This document shows positions 9,597-18,550 of a DNA stretch of 64,000 bases, in pieces. The DNA comes from Pradoshia sp. D12 (lineage in GTDB: Bacteria > Bacillota > Bacilli > Bacillales > Pradoshiaceae), in assembly GCF_008935075.1 (NCBI RefSeq), contig NZ_CP044545.1, positions 3,847,587 to 3,911,586 of the forward strand, written 5' to 3'. Made by a program: the position numbers and the translations under genes. A model generated the notes under the pieces. It searched no databases and had not been told where the DNA came from. It saw only the letters and a list, made by a program, of their open reading frames with translations. Positions within the stretch are counted from its first letter, which is position 1, and every line of letters begins with the position of its first letter.

Positions 9597-11060
9597 ATGG
9601 GGCATAACCATACAATGATGCAATTTTTTGAGTGGCATATTTTACCTGATGGTACTCATTGGAAACGGTTGAAGGAATTAGCGCCAGTATTAAAAAACTG
9701 CGGAATAGATTCTGTTTGGATCCCACCCCCAACGAAAGGACAAACACCTGAAGATACAGGTTATGGTATATATGACTTATATGATCTAGGGGAATTTGAT
9801 CAAAATGGTTCTGTACGCACGAAATATGGTACGAAGGATGAGTTGATAGAAGCAGTTGAGGCATGCAAAGAAAATGATATTTGTGTGTATGCAGACATCG
9901 TTATGAACCATAAAGCAGGTGCGGATGAAACAGAAAGATTTAAAGTTGTAGAGGTTGATCAGAACGACCGTACAAAGGAGATTTCGGACCCATTCGATAT
10001 AGATGGCTGGACGAAGTTCACGTTTCCCGGGCGCGGCAATACATATTCTGATTTCAAGTGGAATATGGAGCATTTCAATGGGACTGATTATGATGAAGGA
10101 ACCATTCGCACAGGTGTATTTAAATTTCTCGGTGAAAATAAAGGCTGGAATGAACATGTTGATAAAGAGTTTGGAAACTATGACTATTTAATGTTTGCCA
10201 ATATTGATTATCGCCATCCAGATGTACGAAATGAAATGAAAAATTGGGGCAGATGGCTCGCTGAAACCATTAAATGTGAGGGATATCGCTTAGATGCCAT
10301 TAAGCATATTGATTATACCTTTATTAAAGAATTTGCCATTGAAATGAGAGAGGCTCACGGTGATGACTTTTATATGGTGGGAGAGTACTGGAATCCCGAT
10401 TTACAGGCTTGCCAGGAGTATTTAGAAAAAGTTGATCATACACTTGATTTATTTGATGTGCCTCTCCACTATAAATTACATCAAGCTTCTCAAATGGGAC
10501 GAGATTTTGACCTTACAACCATTTTTCATAATACTCTAGTAGAATCTAATCCATTAAATGCGGTAACCTTTGTAGACAACCATGACTCACAGCCGGAAGA
10601 ATCTCTGGAATCATGGATCGAAGATTGGTTTAAACCGTCTGCTTATGCACTCATCTTACTTCGCCATGACGGTTACCCGTGTGTTTTTTACGGGGATTAT
10701 TATGGCGTTGGCGGCGAAAACCCAGTTGGGCGTAAAAACAAACTGATTGATCCACTTCTTTATGCTCGGGTCCATAAAGCCTATGGAGAACAGGTCGATT
10801 ACTTTGACCATCCAAATACTATTGGGTGGGTAAGATTAGGAACCGAAGAAAAGGAGAACTCTGGCTGCGCTGTTGTTATTTCAAACGGTGACGAAGGCGA
10901 AAAAAGAATGTGTGTAGGAGCTGAACGAGCCAGGGAAATATGGACTGATTGTACAGGCAACCGACCAGATAAGATTGAGATTGACGAGGAAGGCTGGGCA
11001 ACATTCCCTGTAAATGGCGGCAGTGTTTCTGTGTGGACCAAGCCTGACTCAGAAGATTAA
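9597..11060 (+). CDS. cytoplasmic alpha-amylase (GH13)
   Basis: Hydrolyses alpha-1,4-glucans. The GH13 catalytic residues are visible: Asp233 in GYRLDAIKH (nucleophile), Glu263 in MVGEYW (acid/base) and Asp330 in FVDNHDS; VYADIVMNH (region I) is also present. There is no signal peptide, so at 487 residues it is an intracellular enzyme of the liquefying/maltohexaose-forming type, likely acting on imported dextrins or stored glucan. The start at 9597 follows GAGGTGG; an in-frame Met further upstream has no ribosome site. It is alone, not linked to a maltodextrin transporter here. Confidence 0.93.
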   Translation: MGHNHTMMQFFEWHILPDGTHWKRLKELAPVLKNCGIDSVWIPPPTKGQTPEDTGYGIYDLYDLGEFDQNGSVRTKYGTKDELIEAVEACKENDICVYADIVMNHKAGADETERFKVVEVDQNDRTKEISDPFDIDGWTKFTFPGRGNTYSDFKWNMEHFNGTDYDEGTIRTGVFKFLGENKGWNEHVDKEFGNYDYLMFANIDYRHPDVRNEMKNWGRWLAETIKCEGYRLDAIKHIDYTFIKEFAIEMREAHGDDFYMVGEYWNPDLQACQEYLEKVDHTLDLFDVPLHYKLHQASQMGRDFDLTTIFHNTLVESNPLNAVTFVDNHDSQPEESLESWIEDWFKPSAYALILLRHDGYPCVFYGDYYGVGGENPVGRKNKLIDPLLYARVHKAYGEQVDYFDHPNTIGWVRLGTEEKENSGCAVVISNGDEGEKRMCVGAERAREIWTDCTGNRPDKIEIDEEGWATFPVNGGSVSVWTKPDSED

Positions 11061-11100
11061 AAAGCTTAAGCTAGAGTAGCATCCAGAATTTATATAAACA

Positions 11101-11158
11101 GGGGGCTTATGAGTAATGAAACACTGTTTACTGCAGTGTTCCATCACTCATAGCCCCT
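11101..11158. terminator. long imperfect hairpin between convergent genes
   Basis: GGGGCTTATGAGT...ACACTG pairs with CAGTGTT...ACTCATAGCCCC around a short loop, about 24 nt per arm with a few mismatches. It lies between the amylase gene and the convergent siderophore ATPase gene and can serve as terminator for either. Confidence 0.7.
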
Positions 11159-11169
11159 CATATTTTTCA

Positions 11170-11952
11170 TCATTTCACTAAATCATACGATATGATTGCC
11201 GGTTTACCGGTTCTGGGATCCTCTACAATAGAAGCATCAATCTGGAACACTTCTTTTAATACTTCCGCACTCATAACTTCATTAGAACTCCCCTGTAAAA
11301 TCAACTGCCCCTTTTTAATGGCAACCAATTCATCTGCAAACCGGCTAGCATGATTCAAATCATGGATTACCATCACAATGGTTCGGCCATCCTCTTGATT
11401 CAGTTTTTTTAAAAGCTCAAGAACCTCCAACTGATGTGCCATATCCAAATACGTGGTTGGCTCATCCAGTAACAATAACCCCGTCTCCTGGGCAATTGCC
11501 ATTGCAATCCACGCACGCTGACGTTGCCCGCCGGATAAGGAGTCCACTGCATGATCTTTAAAATCACTTAATCCGGTAACACGAATCGACCAATCGACCA
11601 TTTCTCTGTCATGTTCATTTAAGCGTGAGAAACCACCCTGATATGGGGTTCTTCCATAAGAGACCAAGTCGGTTACAGAAAGACCGGCAGGAGCTTCCGG
11701 TGACTGGGGCAGGATAGCCATTTTTCTGGCAATCTCCTTTGTAGGTGTATTCTTAATATCTTTTCCATCTAAAATAACTGATCCATACATAGCTGGATGT
11801 AATCTTGCCATTGTCTTCAAAATAGTCGATTTTCCACAGCCATTTGGACCAATAATGGCTGTAATCGCTCCTTTTTTTATATCTAAATTCAGTGAAGGAA
11901 CAATTACATTTCCGTCGTAGCCTATTTTTAAATTCCGAGCTGACAATTCCAA
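11170..11952 (-). CDS. ferric-siderophore ABC transporter, ATP-binding protein (FecE/FhuC type)
   Basis: Energises import of an Fe3+-siderophore through the two permeases encoded just upstream. It has Walker A (GPNGCGKST, about residues 35-43), signature LSGGQRQRAWIAMAIAQ, Walker B LLLLDEPTTYLDMAHQ and the switch His in VIHDLNHASRFAD. The length of 260 residues is standard for this subfamily. It is the last gene of the three-gene operon, 17 nt after the second permease gene. The ligand cannot be named from sequence alone. Confidence 0.93.
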   Translation of the reverse strand: MELSARNLKIGYDGNVIVPSLNLDIKKGAITAIIGPNGCGKSTILKTMARLHPAMYGSVILDGKDIKNTPTKEIARKMAILPQSPEAPAGLSVTDLVSYGRTPYQGGFSRLNEHDREMVDWSIRVTGLSDFKDHAVDSLSGGQRQRAWIAMAIAQETGLLLLDEPTTYLDMAHQLEVLELLKKLNQEDGRTIVMVIHDLNHASRFADELVAIKKGQLILQGSSNEVMSAEVLKEVFQIDASIVEDPRTGKPAIISYDLVK

Positions 11953-11968
11953 AAGGTTTACCCCTCCT

Positions 11969-12973
11969 CTACTTTGATTTCATTAAGAGATAAATAAAAT
12001 ATGGAGCACTGATAATAGAGACGATTACCCCTGAAGGAATATCGACACGGAACATATTTTTACCCAGCATATCTGCCAACAGCAAAATAAGGGCTCCAAT
12101 CATAGCTGAAGCTGGTAAAAATGCCCCATGTTTAGGACCAACAAGCTTCCTTGCAATATGGGGTGCTATTAGTCCAAGAAAAGCAATCCCCCCGCCAACT
12201 GTCACACCTAACCCAGCCAATGCAACTGCGGCACCAATTAAAACTAAGCGCTCTTTTTCTGTACGAATTCCCAGTCCTGACGATACAAGACTCCCAAGAT
12301 TTAATACATTTAGTGTGTGTGATTTATATAAAATAAATGGAATTAAGATTAAAAACCACGGCAGCAAGGCCCACACATATTTCCACTGTGTAGCCCAAAG
12401 ATCTCCGGATAACCAAACTATCGCTTTCATGAAATCATGCGGATTCAATCTGAGCTGCATGGCAGTTAAGACAGCTGAAAATCCAGCATTAATACCGATT
12501 CCAACTAAAAGAAGGCGAATCGTGTGCAGCCCTTTCTTCCATGATAATGCCAATATCAATACGGCTGTAAGCATGGCTCCGGCAAATGCAAAGAAAGGCA
12601 TAATAAATGTACCTATCTGGCTCTGACTGCCAAGCGTAGATTGAAATACAGTAATATAAATTAATACAGCAAGACCAGCACCTGCATTAATCCCTAATAT
12701 CCCAGGCTCCGCTAATTCATTCTGAGCAACTGTTTGCAATACTGCTCCCGATATAGCCATTCCTGCTCCTACCAAAATAGCCAGTAAGATAGCCGGCAAC
12801 CGGATCTCAAATAAAACAAGCTCCTGCTTAGCTGTTCCATTTCCCACAATCGTCTGCCACACCTCTGCTGGTGAAATACTGACCTTTCCTATATTCAGAC
12901 TGATTAAACTGACCGTAATAATTAGTATGAACAAAGCAATCCATACTCTTGGCAAATTAGCAATCTTCTTCAA
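11969..12973 (-). CDS. FecCD-family siderophore ABC permease (second subunit)
   Basis: A membrane permease of the FecCD/BtuC fold, about ten transmembrane segments and 334 residues. The conserved stretch GGGIAFLGLIAPHIARKLVG (coupling-helix region for the ATPase) is intact. The start codon is TTG, at 12973, with GGGAGG 8 nt before it, overlapping the upstream permease stop by 4 nt (TTGA), so the two are translationally coupled. It forms a heterodimer with the preceding permease. Confidence 0.92.
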   Translation of the reverse strand: MKKIANLPRVWIALFILIITVSLISLNIGKVSISPAEVWQTIVGNGTAKQELVLFEIRLPAILLAILVGAGMAISGAVLQTVAQNELAEPGILGINAGAGLAVLIYITVFQSTLGSQSQIGTFIMPFFAFAGAMLTAVLILALSWKKGLHTIRLLLVGIGINAGFSAVLTAMQLRLNPHDFMKAIVWLSGDLWATQWKYVWALLPWFLILIPFILYKSHTLNVLNLGSLVSSGLGIRTEKERLVLIGAAVALAGLGVTVGGGIAFLGLIAPHIARKLVGPKHGAFLPASAMIGALILLLADMLGKNMFRVDIPSGVIVSIISAPYFIYLLMKSK

Positions 12974-13998
12974 AACAATTGCCTCCCTTCACTGCGAACA
13001 AGGTACAGGAAGAAAGGAACTCCAATAAGTGCTGTCATAACACCAACCGGAGTTTCATATGGGGGATTAATCACTCTTGAGGCAACATCGGCCAACAATA
13101 ACAAGGCACTTCCGAGAACAGCTGCGAGAGGCAGTAACTTTCTATAGTCCGTTCCAATCAACATCCTGGTTATATGAGGAATGACAAGACCGATAAAACC
13201 AATCGTCCCAGAGACCGCAACCGAGCTGCCAGTCAGTAATAAAATAACGATAATTCCTAAAGCTCGGACTAGCTTGATGTTAACCCCAAGCCCCTTCGTT
13301 ACATCCGTACCAAGCGATAATAACGTAAGCGAATGTGCAATACTAAGTAAAATAGGCAATCCTATTAAGCCAACCGCTGTAATTATTTTTACCTCAACCC
13401 AATGACTATTCGCCAATTCACCTGCATACCAGAAGCTAATATTTTTCGTGACATCAAAATATAAAGCCATGCTGGTTGTCAAAGAACTTAAAAACATCCC
13501 AGTTGCCATACCCGCCAAAGCCAATTTAACTGGTGTTACCCCTCCTCTGGATAAGGCAGATAAAGAAAATACCAATAGGACAGCCAATCCTGCTCCAATC
13601 ATGGATGCACTAATAGAACCCATTATGGATAATCCAGAGAAAACCGTTAATGATAAAACTAAAGCAAATGCAGCCCCATTGGATACTCCCAAAAGAGATG
13701 GTTCAGCAAGTGGATTTCTAGTCAATGCCTGCATAACAGCACCAGAAATGGCTAAGTATGCCCCAACAAGGCCTGCCATCAGTGCCCGCGGCAATCTGAT
13801 TTCCCAAATAATCTGATGTGTCACATTATCAGGATTTCTATGGAGCAAAGCCTCCCATACTGTTGAAAGGTCTATCATTTTTGTTCCAATTATTAATGAA
13901 GTAATAAAAATAACTAGTAGTAGTAAAAAAGACAGCGGGAGAACAATGCCAATCCGTTCCCTGCGAGATGGAATATTTCTATCCTCGTTCTTCTGCAC
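12970..13998 (-). CDS. FecCD-family siderophore ABC permease (first subunit)
   Basis: The partner permease, 342 residues and about ten transmembrane segments, with SGTIGFIGLVIPHITRMLIG as the conserved coupling region and the N-terminal EIRLPRALMAGLVGA motif. The start is GTG at 13998, with AAGGA about 10 nt upstream. It is the first gene of the minus-strand operon and is divergent from the binding-protein gene, with the Fur box between. Confidence 0.92.
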   Translation of the reverse strand: MQKNEDRNIPSRRERIGIVLPLSFLLLLVIFITSLIIGTKMIDLSTVWEALLHRNPDNVTHQIIWEIRLPRALMAGLVGAYLAISGAVMQALTRNPLAEPSLLGVSNGAAFALVLSLTVFSGLSIMGSISASMIGAGLAVLLVFSLSALSRGGVTPVKLALAGMATGMFLSSLTTSMALYFDVTKNISFWYAGELANSHWVEVKIITAVGLIGLPILLSIAHSLTLLSLGTDVTKGLGVNIKLVRALGIIVILLLTGSSVAVSGTIGFIGLVIPHITRMLIGTDYRKLLPLAAVLGSALLLLADVASRVINPPYETPVGVMTALIGVPFFLYLVRSEGRQLF

Positions 13999-14097
13999 GT
14001 ACGTTCAGTCCTTCAAAATTATAATATGTAGTCCAAAGGAATCCACCTTTCTAGTGTTACCTTAAAATGAATAGGTATGAATTTCCTTTGACCCTTC

Positions 14098-14119
14098 AAA
14101 TGAGAATGATTATCATTAA
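14098..14119. promoter_or_regulatory. Fur box
   Basis: TGAGAATGATTATCA (14101-14115) matches the 15-bp Fur 7-1-7 consensus TGATAATNATTATCA except one base. It lies in the 160-bp divergent region between the permease operon and the binding-protein gene, so iron-replete Fur should repress both. Confidence 0.9.
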
Positions 14120-14160
14120 TAGTAACGAATTTATTTTACATACTAAAGGAGGATATAGCA

Positions 14161-15105
14161 ATGGTAATAAATAATAAATACACACGTCTTCTGGTATTCA
14201 TGCTGTGTGCAGTATTATTGCTTGCAGCCTGTGGCTCAAATGATGACAATGATACTTCTAACAAGGAGCAGTCTGACAAGAAGGTTACAGATGCAATCGG
14301 TGAAATGAGCTTCCCTAAAGACCCTAAAAGAATACTGGCACCAAATTTAGAGGATTATTTAGTCACTTTGGGCATTAAACCTGCTGCTCAATGGTCAATC
14401 GGTACAACTGTTCATAATTATTTACAGGATGAACTTAAGGATGTTCCTTTGATTTCATGGGATATGCCGATAGAAGATGTGATCGAAGCGGAACCAGACT
14501 TAATTATGTTCGAATCTGAAGCTGCTATTCAGGAAGGCCAGTATGAGGAATACAAAAAAGTAGCTCCAACCTATGTATTTAAGGAAGAAGATGCTGCTGA
14601 CTGGAGAACTTTACTGACAAAAATGGGCGAGTTGTTCGGTAAAGAAGATCAGGCAAAAAAAGCAATTCAAGACTATGAGGATAAAGCTGCGGAAGCTAAA
14701 ACAGCAGTTAAAGAGAAAATCGGAGATGAGTCTGCCGCTCTGATTTGGGTAACAGGCGGTCAGTACTTTGTTTTCGAGGGTGATCGTTACGCTTCAAATG
14801 TACTCTATAATGATTTAGGAATTAAGATGCCAACTTATATTAGTAAACTTGGTGAAGCACAGGCAACATGGCAGGGCACTTCACTTGAGGCATTAGCGGA
14901 TTTGGATGCAGACCACCTCTTTATTGCTGCAGCGAGCGGCGAACCAGGAATGGAAACATTGGAAAACAGCTCTATTTATAGATCCATTCCGGCTGTCCAA
15001 AAAGGAAATGTTTATACATTTGAAGATTCCAGCAACTGGACAACCAATGCTAAAACGGCCAATGCTAAAACAATCGATTTGGTACTAGATTCCTTAACTA
15101 AATAA
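14161..15105 (+). CDS. ferric-siderophore-binding lipoprotein
   Basis: The extracellular solute-binding protein of the adjacent FecCD/FecE-type importer. The signal peptide ends in lipobox LLLAAC (Cys at about residue 24), then a low-complexity linker, then the two-lobed helical-backbone fold of the FhuD/FecB class (periplasmic-binding protein type III). The length is 314 residues. AAAGGAGGATA precedes the ATG. It is divergent from the permease genes and shares the Fur box. It resembles B. subtilis YfiY/YfmC-type proteins, but the siderophore is not assignable. Confidence 0.92.
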   Translation: MVINNKYTRLLVFMLCAVLLLAACGSNDDNDTSNKEQSDKKVTDAIGEMSFPKDPKRILAPNLEDYLVTLGIKPAAQWSIGTTVHNYLQDELKDVPLISWDMPIEDVIEAEPDLIMFESEAAIQEGQYEEYKKVAPTYVFKEEDAADWRTLLTKMGELFGKEDQAKKAIQDYEDKAAEAKTAVKEKIGDESAALIWVTGGQYFVFEGDRYASNVLYNDLGIKMPTYISKLGEAQATWQGTSLEALADLDADHLFIAAASGEPGMETLENSSIYRSIPAVQKGNVYTFEDSSNWTTNAKTANAKTIDLVLDSLTK

Positions 15106-15110
15106 TAAAC

Positions 15111-15146
15111 AAAGGAGGCTCTTTTTTAAGAGTCTCCTTTTTATTG
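15111..15146 (+). terminator. terminator after siderophore-binding lipoprotein
   Basis: AAAGGAGGCTC / GAGTCTCCTTT hairpin (one G-T pair) followed by TTATT. Confidence 0.85.
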
Positions 15147-15158
15147 TATGTCTGAAGC

Positions 15159-15947
15159 TTACTTTTTTCTATTATATAAATCCTCTCTTCGGTCCTCAAA
15201 AACGGAGATGCGAGTTCGTACCTGATCGACTTCCTGTATGTTTAAGTCAGCATAAAGGATAGATTCTGCTGTAGAACCAATTGCAATTGTATCGCCCCAT
15301 GGATTGATAACCATGGAAAACCCGCCGAATGTGTTATTAGGATCTTTTCCGACTCGATTGACAGCTATAATAAATAGCTGGTTTTCTATGGCTCGCGCCT
15401 TCAAGAGCGTTACCCAATGATCCACTCTTGCTTCCGGCCATTCTGCCACTACGAATATAAGCTTTGCTCCCGCCAAAGCATGTTTTCTTACCCATTCGGG
15501 AAAGCGGATATCATAGCAAATCAGGCCCCCGCTCACATTTTCATCTATCTTAAATAAATTCTCTTTTTGTCCCGCTATAAGATATTGATGTTCATCCATT
15601 ACGTTAAAGAGATGAACTTTATCATACTCAGATATGACCTCTCCAAAGCGATTGAATACATACATTCTATTAAAATACCCTTTTGAGGTTTTCACAGATA
15701 CAGAGCCGCCAACAATATTGACATTGTACTTTAATGCCAAAGAAGAAAGCAGCTTAATCGTTTCCTTCCCATCAAGGTCAGCAAGTTCCCCCAGCTGTTG
15801 CAGTGCATAGCCTGTATTCCACATTTCAGGCAGCACAATACAATCCGCACCATTCTCGGCCGCCTCAGTTATAGACTCTGTTACATGCTTAAAATTTTCA
15901 ATTGGCTTTCCATACTCGATATCCATTTGTACACAGGCGATTTTCAG
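15159..15947 (-). CDS. carbon-nitrogen hydrolase (nitrilase superfamily, MtnU/YkrU-like), probable CTG start
   Basis: A soluble amidase of the nitrilase superfamily. The catalytic triad positions are visible: Glu in VLPEMWNTGYA, Lys in YDKVHLF and Cys in GGLICYDIRFPEWVR. From the first ATG (15926) the protein would begin at MDIEYG and lose the first beta strand of the fold. Reading upstream in frame gives CTG-AAA-ATC-GCC-TGT-GTA-CAA, i.e. (M)KIACVQMDIEYG, the usual family N-terminus, with AGGGGG at correct spacing before the CTG at 15947. No in-frame ATG, GTG or TTG lies between. An omega-amidase role as in methionine salvage is possible; no mtn genes are nearby. Confidence 0.85.
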   Translation of the reverse strand: MKIACVQMDIEYGKPIENFKHVTESITEAAENGADCIVLPEMWNTGYALQQLGELADLDGKETIKLLSSLALKYNVNIVGGSVSVKTSKGYFNRMYVFNRFGEVISEYDKVHLFNVMDEHQYLIAGQKENLFKIDENVSGGLICYDIRFPEWVRKHALAGAKLIFVVAEWPEARVDHWVTLLKARAIENQLFIIAVNRVGKDPNNTFGGFSMVINPWGDTIAIGSTAESILYADLNIQEVDQVRTRISVFEDRREDLYNRKK

Positions 15948-16040
15948 GTGGCTTCCCCCTCTCTCTTCTATTAAATAGGTTATTTCAATAGATGGCTGAT
16001 AGCAACTTTGATGCTATCCGTTTATCCAATATGTAAGAAA

Positions 16041-16074
16041 GATGGAATCGGCTTAATCATCGACTCCATCATCC
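16041..16074 (-). terminator. terminator after galE copy 1
   Basis: On the minus strand GATGGAGTCG / CCGATTCCATC forms a stem followed by TTTCTT. A second short stem (GATAGCA/TGCTATC) lies at about 15989-16010. Confidence 0.65.
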
Positions 16075-16083
16075 AATTCTCCA

Positions 16084-17112
16084 CTAAGAATTTATAATTG
16101 TCTGTTCATAACCATTCGGATTTTGCCTTTGCCATTTCCAGGAATCAGCGCACATATCCTTCAGACTCTTTTCTGCTTTCCAGACCAGTACCTTTGCGGC
16201 CTTTACGGAATCAGCGTAACTAACAGCCACATCACCGGGCCTCCGTTCCACTAATTCGTAAGGGATTTTCCTTCCGCTAACACTCGCGAACGCATCCACC
16301 AGGTCCAGGACACTGTATCCGTTTCCTGTTCCAAGGTTAAATGCTTCTACTCCGGATCTACCCTGCAGATATTCCAATGCCTTCAAATGGCCCTTCACTA
16401 AATCGACTACATGGATATAGTCGCGGACACCCGTACCATCATGAGTTTCATAATCGCTGCCAAAAACGGATAATTTATCTCTTTTTCCAATGGCAACCTG
16501 TGTGATATATGGCATTAAATTATTGGGAATACCACTTGGATTCTCACCGATTCTTCCTGATTCATGAGCTCCTATAGGGTTGAAGTACCTCAGCAAAGCG
16601 ATACTCCATGCTGGATCGGAAACATGCAAGTCACACAGAATTTCCTCTATCATTAATTTTGAACGTCCATATGGATTGGTTGCTGATAATGGAAAGGACT
16701 CATCAATCGGTACCCGATCCGGCATACCATATACAGTGGCAGAGGAACTGAATACCAGCTTCTTCACCTGATGCTTCGCCATAACTTCACATAGTCTGAT
16801 GGTACCCGTCACATTATTTTCATAATATCTCAGAGGCATTGAAATGGACTCACCAACTGCTTTTAAACCGGCAAAATGGACAACTGAATCAAAATCATAT
16901 TTTGCAAACAATTGGTCAATAGCTTCCTTATCTACTAAATCTATATTATAGAAAGGAAATTTCCTACCAGCTAACTCTTTCACTCTTTCAATTGCTTCCA
17001 CATGACTATTAGAGAAATTATCCAGCACCACAATATCATAACCCGCTTTTAAGAATTCAACCGCCGCATGGCTGCCTATATAACCAGCACCACCTGTAAT
17101 GAGTATCGCCAT
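16084..17112 (-). CDS. galE: UDP-glucose 4-epimerase, copy 1
   Basis: Interconverts UDP-glucose and UDP-galactose. It is an extended SDR enzyme with the NAD-binding GGAGYIGS (7-14), Ser124 in FSSSATVYG and Tyr148-Lys152 in YGRSK. The length is 342 residues. It is monocistronic and 34 kb from the galK-galE-galT cluster, so this copy more likely serves cell-wall or exopolysaccharide precursor supply than galactose catabolism. It is only moderately similar to copy 2 (for example GLKAVGES against AYSLVGES), so it is an old paralogue and not a recent duplication. Confidence 0.93.
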   Translation of the reverse strand: MAILITGGAGYIGSHAAVEFLKAGYDIVVLDNFSNSHVEAIERVKELAGRKFPFYNIDLVDKEAIDQLFAKYDFDSVVHFAGLKAVGESISMPLRYYENNVTGTIRLCEVMAKHQVKKLVFSSSATVYGMPDRVPIDESFPLSATNPYGRSKLMIEEILCDLHVSDPAWSIALLRYFNPIGAHESGRIGENPSGIPNNLMPYITQVAIGKRDKLSVFGSDYETHDGTGVRDYIHVVDLVKGHLKALEYLQGRSGVEAFNLGTGNGYSVLDLVDAFASVSGRKIPYELVERRPGDVAVSYADSVKAAKVLVWKAEKSLKDMCADSWKWQRQNPNGYEQTIINS

Positions 17113-17285
17113 CCATGATCCACTCCCCTGTTTCTCACGATTGGTAATTAGAAATACACATACACTAATTTTACCTTATTTAGAATTATGTGGTACTTAA
17201 TTTCTTTATGAGTTAAAAATACTAAAAGAAGAACAGGGCAGTGGATACTCAATTTATATTGCCGCAAGTCGATATTTAGGCTTGT

Positions 17286-18494
17286 TTAAATATCACTTGT
17301 TTTAGCTTTAAGGAATTCATCCTTAATCCTCTGCAGTAACGACTGATTTGTCAGAAGGCGATAACCTGTATTGGCCAAGGCTTTTGCACCAGTAATGACG
17401 GCTTGGTCTCCAAGTTCTGATATAGCACACTCTCTAAATTCTTTTGTGTGGGCGATTAGATCATTCGGACCAATTTTGATATAAGGATGCGCTGTCGGAA
17501 CAACATGGCTTACATTTCCTGCATCTGTTGAACCGGATGCATTCCGCGTACCCTGTACAACCTCCTCACCTAGAGCTGCCAGTTCTTCTCGAAGTACCTC
17601 ATCAAGAGCCGTGTTCAGAACGAAATCATGAACTTCATTTTGAAATCTTTCTATTTTTACATCGGCTCCGGTTGCCAACGCCGCACCTTTGGCAATCTGA
17701 ATAATCCTTTCCGATATTTCCTCACAACTTTTCCAAGTTGAAGCTCTAATATAGAATCTTGCAGAGGCATAATCAGGAATGATATTAGGTGCATCTCCTC
17801 CATTTGGAATAATGCCATGAACCCTTATATCTGTCGGCAGCTGCTGTCTCAATGCGCCAATCCCATTAAATAACTGGATGACCGCATCAAGTGCATTAAT
17901 CCCTTCCTCTGGTGCTGCCGCAGCATGCGCCGGTTTCCCATAAAAATGAAAGTCAAGGGGATTAACAGCCAAGAAAGGCTGAGTTGTTCTCGTTTGACCA
18001 GAAGGATGAATGATAATAGCTGCATCCACACCGTCAAACAATTGATGCTTTACATAACTGCCCTTCGCACTTCCATTTTGACCCCCTTCTTCTGCCGGGG
18101 TACCGTAAACAAGTACCGTTCCCCCTATTTCCTCGAGTACTAAACCAAGCGAAATTCCAGCCGCTACGCTGGTGATGCCAATGATATTATGGCCGCATGC
18201 ATGGCCAAGGCCAGGAAGCGCATCATACTCGGCAAGAAAAGCTATCGTAGGCCCCGGCTTTGAGGATGATTTCCTCGCTAAAAATCCAGTTTTATGGCCA
18301 GCAATATCATTTGTTACCTCAAAGCCAGCATCGATTAATACCTTGGTCAGTGTTTCAGATGCAAAGAATTCTTCATTCCCTATTTCTGGATTTTCATGAA
18401 TTTGGTGGCTTATATTTATATATTTGTTTTTCTGCTGATCTATATATTCATTGATAATATCTTTATGAAAAATGCGACCTTCGTTTTTAATCAT
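17286..18494 (-). CDS. M20-family amidohydrolase (PM20D2/AbgB-like)
   Basis: A Zn-dependent amidohydrolase. The metal-binding GHACGHNIIG (around residue 100) and GTPAEEGGQNGSAKG (catalytic/metal Glu) are present, as is a dimerisation domain at about 190-300. The length of 402 residues fits M20D enzymes that remove N-acyl or p-aminobenzoyl groups from amino acids. It follows metQ by about 60 nt in the same direction with no clear terminator, so it is probably part of the SAM-riboswitch operon. This suggests the substrate is an N-acylated or dipeptide form of a sulfur amino acid. That link is inference. Confidence 0.85.
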   Translation of the reverse strand: MIKNEGRIFHKDIINEYIDQQKNKYINISHQIHENPEIGNEEFFASETLTKVLIDAGFEVTNDIAGHKTGFLARKSSSKPGPTIAFLAEYDALPGLGHACGHNIIGITSVAAGISLGLVLEEIGGTVLVYGTPAEEGGQNGSAKGSYVKHQLFDGVDAAIIIHPSGQTRTTQPFLAVNPLDFHFYGKPAHAAAAPEEGINALDAVIQLFNGIGALRQQLPTDIRVHGIIPNGGDAPNIIPDYASARFYIRASTWKSCEEISERIIQIAKGAALATGADVKIERFQNEVHDFVLNTALDEVLREELAALGEEVVQGTRNASGSTDAGNVSHVVPTAHPYIKIGPNDLIAHTKEFRECAISELGDQAVITGAKALANTGYRLLTNQSLLQRIKDEFLKAKTSDI

Positions 18495-18550
18495 TGCTCT
18501 GCCTCCAATCTCTCTAATAATCTTATACCTATGTTAGTATCCGAAGTAAT

